A DNA stretch of 7,726 nt. Source: Desulfurobacterium sp. (GTDB taxonomy: Bacteria; Aquificota; Aquificia; Desulfurobacteriales; Desulfurobacteriaceae). Position 1 is the stretch's first letter, and each line of letters opens with the position of its first letter. Location: positions 1 to 7,726 of the forward strand of contig JALSLT010000091.1 of the NCBI GenBank assembly GCA_026988135.1. The letters are read 5' to 3'. The notes under the pieces are model-generated. The model had not been told where the DNA came from, did no database searches, and saw nothing but the letters and a program-made list of their open reading frames with translations. A program made the position numbers and the translations under genes. Below, piece after piece: positions 4,908 to 7,726 of this stretch.

Positions 4908-5516
4908 ATGGACGTTGTCTTTGTTGAAGTTTTGATAGTTGTTTTTTCTTTTCTTGCTGGTGCTATCCCTTTCGGTTACATAATAGGGAAGATAAAGGGA
5001 GTTGATATAAGAAAATACGGAAGTGGAAATATAGGAGCAACGAATGTATCAAGGGTTTTTGGAAAAAAAATCGGTATTCTTGTTTTTTTTCTTGATGTTT
5101 TAAAGGGTGTTATCCCTGTTTTGCTTGTTAAATATACAGGTTTACCTTTGAAGTTTCAGTTTATTGCTGCTCTTATGGCTGTTTTGGGTCATTGCTTTTC
5201 GCCATTTCTTCGATTTAAAGGCGGAAAGGGGGTAGCTACAGGTATTGGAGCTTTTTTTGTTCTTTCACCTGTTACAGCTGCTATTGCGATTGTAACTTTT
5301 TCTGTGGTTTTTTTTACAACAAGGTATGTTTCTTTGAGTTCCATTACAGCTGTTGCAGTATATGTTTTGGTATTTAAATATTATGTTTCATCCTTGCCTA
5401 ATGAATATATATTTGTAGCTATTGCCGGTTTCGTGATAATAATTAAGCACTATAAAAACATAATAAGGCTTTTGAAAGGTGAGGAGAAAAAATATGGAAC
5501 TGAAAAGATATCTTAA
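4908..5516 (+). CDS. plsY: Acyl-phosphate:glycerol-3-phosphate acyltransferase PlsY
   Basis: Membrane acyltransferase that makes lysophosphatidic acid from glycerol 3-phosphate and acyl phosphate supplied by PlsX, the first step of phospholipid synthesis in most bacteria. The 202-residue product has the family's usual size and many hydrophobic segments. All three conserved motifs are visible: GSGNIGATN (38-46), GHCFSPFLRFKGGKGVATG (94-112, with the glycine-rich phosphate-binding loop), and the C-terminal KHYKNIIRLLKGEEKK (180-195), matching the usual H-x-x-N-I-x-R-L-x-x-G-x-E. Two adjacent ATGs (4905 and 4908) follow the pgsA stop without a gap; 4908 is preferred for its spacing to AAGGAG. 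The C-terminus overlaps ispA by 23 bases. plsX is not in the window. With pgsA it forms a glycerolipid pair that shares glycerol 3-phosphate as substrate. Confidence 0.96.
   Translation: MDVVFVEVLIVVFSFLAGAIPFGYIIGKIKGVDIRKYGSGNIGATNVSRVFGKKIGILVFFLDVLKGVIPVLLVKYTGLPLKFQFIAALMAVLGHCFSPFLRFKGGKGVATGIGAFFVLSPVTAAIAIVTFSVVFFTTRYVSLSSITAVAVYVLVFKYYVSSLPNEYIFVAIAGFVIIIKHYKNIIRLLKGEEKKYGTEKIS
5481..5486 (+). promoter_or_regulatory. Ribosome-binding site fixing the ATG start of ispA
   Basis: GAGGAG within the end of plsY is seven bases before ATG 5494. The longer in-frame start at GTG 5479 would lie upstream of this site and adds MRRKN, so it is rejected. Confidence 0.75.
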
Positions 5517-6378
5517 AGAGAGAAAGGAGCTTATAGATAGAGTTATACTTGATTATTTACCACCTAATCCTCCTTTTGGCCTGAGTCTTTATGAAGCTGT
5601 TAAGTATTCCCTTGCTGTCGGTGGAAAGAGGTTGCGACCTATTCTATGTATGGCAGGTTGTGAAATTACTGGTAATGATTACCGTTTGGCTATTCCAATA
5701 GCTGTTGCTCTTGAGATGATTCATACTTACTCTCTTGTTCATGATGACCTTCCTGCAATGGATAACGATGAAATTAGAAGGGGGTATCCGACTACTTGGA
5801 AAAGGTTTGGTGAAGCTACCGGAGTTTTAGCCGGGGATGCTCTCTTGAATAGAGCTTTTGAGGTGATTTCCGAGTGGGATTTTGATTCGGAAAGAAAAAT
5901 AAAAGTTATTTCAGAGATAGGAAAAGCTTCCGGTATGATGGGGATGGTTCTAGGTCAGCAGTGTGATATGGAGGCTGAAGATAGAAAGGATGTTTCTCTT
6001 GAAGAATTGAAATTTATCCATAAATATAAAACAGGGGCGTTGATTACGGCATCTATAGTCTCAGGAGGAATTATAGGCGGAGGAGATGCTAATACTTTAA
6101 GTGTTTTAAGACGTTACGGTGAGCTTATAGGTTATGCTTTCCAAATAATTGATGATGTTTTAGATGTGATTGGTGATGAGAAAAAGTTAGGTAAAAAAGT
6201 TGGGTCCGATATAGAAAACGGAAAAGTTACTTTTGTAACATTTTTTGGTGTTGAGGGAGCCAAAGATGAGGCAAAAAAAGTTATAAACGAGGCTAAGGTT
6301 TTTTTAAAAGAATTTAATGAAAATAAAAGGGTTCCTCTTGAATATTTGGCTGATTTTATAGTTAATAGGGAGTTTTGA
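5494..6378 (+). CDS. ispA: Short-chain polyprenyl (farnesyl/geranylgeranyl) diphosphate synthase
   Basis: Cytosolic prenyltransferase that condenses isopentenyl diphosphate with dimethylallyl or geranyl diphosphate head-to-tail. The 294-residue product, normal for the family, has the GGKRLRP substrate loop (43-49), the first aspartate-rich motif DDLPAMD (84-90) with the two-residue insert of bacterial type II enzymes, GQQCD (154-158), HKYKTG (176-181) and the second aspartate-rich motif DDVLD (220-224). Chain length is set largely by residues just before the first motif; Tyr79, five residues upstream of D84, resembles bacterial farnesyl diphosphate synthases, so a C15 product is most likely, with C20 possible. 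ATG 5494 is chosen from GAGGAG seven bases upstream. It overlaps plsY by 23 bases and is followed by dxs after 47 bases, the same pairing as ispA-dxs in E. coli. Confidence 0.94.
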   Translation: MELKRYLKERKELIDRVILDYLPPNPPFGLSLYEAVKYSLAVGGKRLRPILCMAGCEITGNDYRLAIPIAVALEMIHTYSLVHDDLPAMDNDEIRRGYPTTWKRFGEATGVLAGDALLNRAFEVISEWDFDSERKIKVISEIGKASGMMGMVLGQQCDMEAEDRKDVSLEELKFIHKYKTGALITASIVSGGIIGGGDANTLSVLRRYGELIGYAFQIIDDVLDVIGDEKKLGKKVGSDIENGKVTFVTFFGVEGAKDEAKKVINEAKVFLKEFNENKRVPLEYLADFIVNREF

Positions 6379-6386
6379 TATTAAGT

Positions 6387-6392
6387 TATAAT
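6387..6392 (+). promoter_or_regulatory. Isolated TATAAT in the ispA-dxs gap
   Basis: An exact -10-like hexamer in the 47-base gap could serve an internal promoter starting near 6399, just ahead of the dxs ribosome-binding site. No -35 box is found 16-18 bases upstream; a TTGATA at 6375-6380 is much too close. Weak evidence only. Confidence 0.2.
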
Positions 6393-6413
6393 TTTAGAAG
6401 AGTTAAGTTATCT

Positions 6414-6418
6414 GGAGG
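6414..6418 (+). promoter_or_regulatory. Ribosome-binding site fixing the TTG start of dxs
   Basis: GGAGG lies seven bases before TTG 6426. No in-frame ATG or GTG is available nearby, and the encoded N-terminus IIEKVNTPDDVRKL matches the family start, so the rare TTG start is well supported. Confidence 0.8.
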
Positions 6419-6425
6419 AAAGTTA

Positions 6426-7726
6426 TTGATAATTGAAAAGGTAAATACTCCTGATGATGTTAGAAAACTTCCGATTGGTGAACTGAAACAGCTTGCCAAA
6501 GAGTTGAGAAAATATATAGTGGATGTTGTTTCTGAAACAGGAGGACATCTTGCTTCTTCTCTTGGAGTTGTAGATATTACTGTGGCTCTATTAAAAGTGT
6601 TTTCTCCTCCGGAAGATGAGATAGTTTGGGATGTTGGACATCAGGCATACTCATATAAAATACTAACGGATAGAAAGAGGGAATTTTTAACTTTAAGGCA
6701 GTATAAAGGTATATCGGGTTTCCCTTCGATTAAAGAAAGTCATTATGATGCTTTTGGAGCCGGTCATAGCAGTATTTCAATTTCTGCTGCTCTTGGTATA
6801 AAAGTTGCAAAAAGATTAAAAGGTGAGAAAGGTAAAGTTATAGCTGTTATAGGAGACGGGGCATTAACAGCCGGAGAAGCCTATGAGGGGCTTAATAATG
6901 CCGGACAGCTTGGAGAAGATATAGTTGTTATTCTTAACGATAATAGAATGTCCATATCTCCGAACATAGGTGCCATGGCTAATTATCTTATAAAGGTTAC
7001 GACCGATGAATGGTTAAGAAGAACAAAAAGTCGTTTTGAAAATGTTTCCAAAAAGATATTCGGTGAATCGCTTTATAGAAGATTTAAAAGGTTCGAAGAT
7101 TTAATGGTAAAGGGGTTATTTCCTCCGGGTATGTTGTTTGAAGATTTGGGATTTAGATATATAGGTCCTGTTGATGGACATAATCTAGATACTCTTGTTT
7201 CCGTTTTTAATAATGTTTCTAAAATGAAAGGCCCGACACTTATCCATGTTATAACGAAGAAGGGAAAAGGTTATGAACCTGCTGAGGTGAATCCGGAAAA
7301 ATTTCATGGTGTAGCAAAGAAAAACAAAACTCCTTCCGTTGAAAAAACTTTGTCTAAGTGGACTTCCGTATTTTCAGATACAATTATAAAGCTTGCGGAA
7401 AATGATAATAGAATTGTTGCTATTACTGCAGCTATGCCTTCTGGAACAGGACTTGATAAGTTTTATAAAAAGTTTCCGGACCGATATTTTGATGTTGGTA
7501 TAGCCGAGCAGCATGCTGTTACTTTTGCAGCCGGGTTGGCAAAGAAAGGATTAAAGCCTGTTGTAGCTATCTATTCGACTTTTCTTCAAAGAGCTTACGA
7601 TCAGATAATTCATGATGTTGCACTTCAAAGTCTTCCTGTTATTTTTGCCATAGATAGAAGTGGAATAGTGGGAGAAGATGGGGCAACTCATCACGGTATG
7701 TTTGATCTTTCCTATATGAGAATAGT
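6426..7726 (+). CDS. dxs: 1-deoxy-D-xylulose-5-phosphate synthase (3' end cut by window)
   Basis: Thiamine-diphosphate enzyme that joins pyruvate and glyceraldehyde 3-phosphate to form 1-deoxy-D-xylulose 5-phosphate, the entry and usual control point of the MEP isoprenoid pathway. The frame is open for 433 codons to the window edge; the family is about 620-640 residues, so the last part of the pyrimidine domain and the C-terminal domain are missing. Visible motifs are GGHLASSLG (39-47), DVGHQAY (69-75), GAGHSS (111-116), the cofactor/metal motif GDGALTAGEAYEGLNNAG with NDN (143-173), GPVDGH, IAEQHAVTFAAGLA with the catalytic Glu at 361, and the DxS-type GEDGATHHG (416-424). Together these distinguish Dxs from transketolase. 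Start is TTG at 6426 with GGAGG at 6414-6418. It supplies the pathway whose C5 units IspA extends. Confidence 0.97.
   Translation, partial: MIIEKVNTPDDVRKLPIGELKQLAKELRKYIVDVVSETGGHLASSLGVVDITVALLKVFSPPEDEIVWDVGHQAYSYKILTDRKREFLTLRQYKGISGFPSIKESHYDAFGAGHSSISISAALGIKVAKRLKGEKGKVIAVIGDGALTAGEAYEGLNNAGQLGEDIVVILNDNRMSISPNIGAMANYLIKVTTDEWLRRTKSRFENVSKKIFGESLYRRFKRFEDLMVKGLFPPGMLFEDLGFRYIGPVDGHNLDTLVSVFNNVSKMKGPTLIHVITKKGKGYEPAEVNPEKFHGVAKKNKTPSVEKTLSKWTSVFSDTIIKLAENDNRIVAITAAMPSGTGLDKFYKKFPDRYFDVGIAEQHAVTFAAGLAKKGLKPVVAIYSTFLQRAYDQIIHDVALQSLPVIFAIDRSGIVGEDGATHHGMFDLSYMRI

Noticed and set aside
5479..5493. Upstream GTG start for ispA adding MRRKN
   Set aside because: The GAGGAG site lies downstream of this codon and is correctly spaced for ATG 5494 instead.
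6375..6425. Upstream in-frame TTG start for dxs at 6375
   Set aside because: It would overlap the ispA stop, has no ribosome-binding site, and adds residues not expected at the Dxs N-terminus; TTG 6426 is preceded by GGAGG at ideal spacing.

Overview
This is an AT-rich bacterial chromosome segment made almost entirely of conserved housekeeping genes, arranged around what looks like the chromosomal replication origin. The reading frames favour ATA (Ile), AGA (Arg) and AAA (Lys). Combined with a short DnaA domain II and a dnaA-dnaN-pgsA-plsY-ispA-dxs gene order, this suggests a deep-branching, possibly thermophilic bacterium such as a member of Aquificota/Desulfurobacteriaceae. That assignment is a low-confidence inference; no rRNA or marker search was possible.

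Layout. Positions 1-1317 hold the first 439 codons of proS (prolyl-tRNA synthetase) on the minus strand, cut by the window edge. Positions 1318-1681 are a very AT-rich divergent intergenic region with a 20-bp perfect inverted repeat, overlapping candidate promoters for both directions, and a good candidate dnaA promoter. dnaA follows at 1682-3037 (GTG start). Positions 3038-3291 are the dnaA-dnaN spacer: ten DnaA boxes (eight exact TTATCCACA, one TTATTCACA, one TTGTCCACA), followed by an AT-rich unwinding-element candidate. This is the oriC candidate. From 3292 rightward comes a tight same-strand gene string: dnaN (sliding clamp), pgsA (phosphatidylglycerophosphate synthase), plsY (acyl-phosphate:glycerol-3-phosphate acyltransferase), ispA (short-chain prenyl diphosphate synthase) and dxs (first enzyme of the MEP isoprenoid pathway, cut by the right edge).

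How the parts fit. DnaA made from the left gene would bind the box arrays beside its own stop codon and open the adjacent AT-rich DNA; DnaN is then the clamp for the replisome. The next four genes are membrane-lipid and isoprenoid genes. PlsY makes lysophosphatidate and PgsA uses CDP-diacylglycerol to make phosphatidylglycerol phosphate; both consume glycerol 3-phosphate. Dxs starts and IspA extends the isoprenoid route towards farnesyl diphosphate, used for undecaprenyl carrier lipid and quinones. Intergenic gaps from dnaN to ispA are very short or negative, consistent with one transcript and translational coupling.

The plus strand tends to C over G in proS and dnaA and becomes clearly G over C from dnaN onward, which independently points to the dnaA-dnaN spacer as the place where replication diverges. 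I saw no mobile element, CRISPR array, tRNA, rRNA or clearly novel gene. The notable content is the architecture of the origin and of the divergent proS-dnaA control region.
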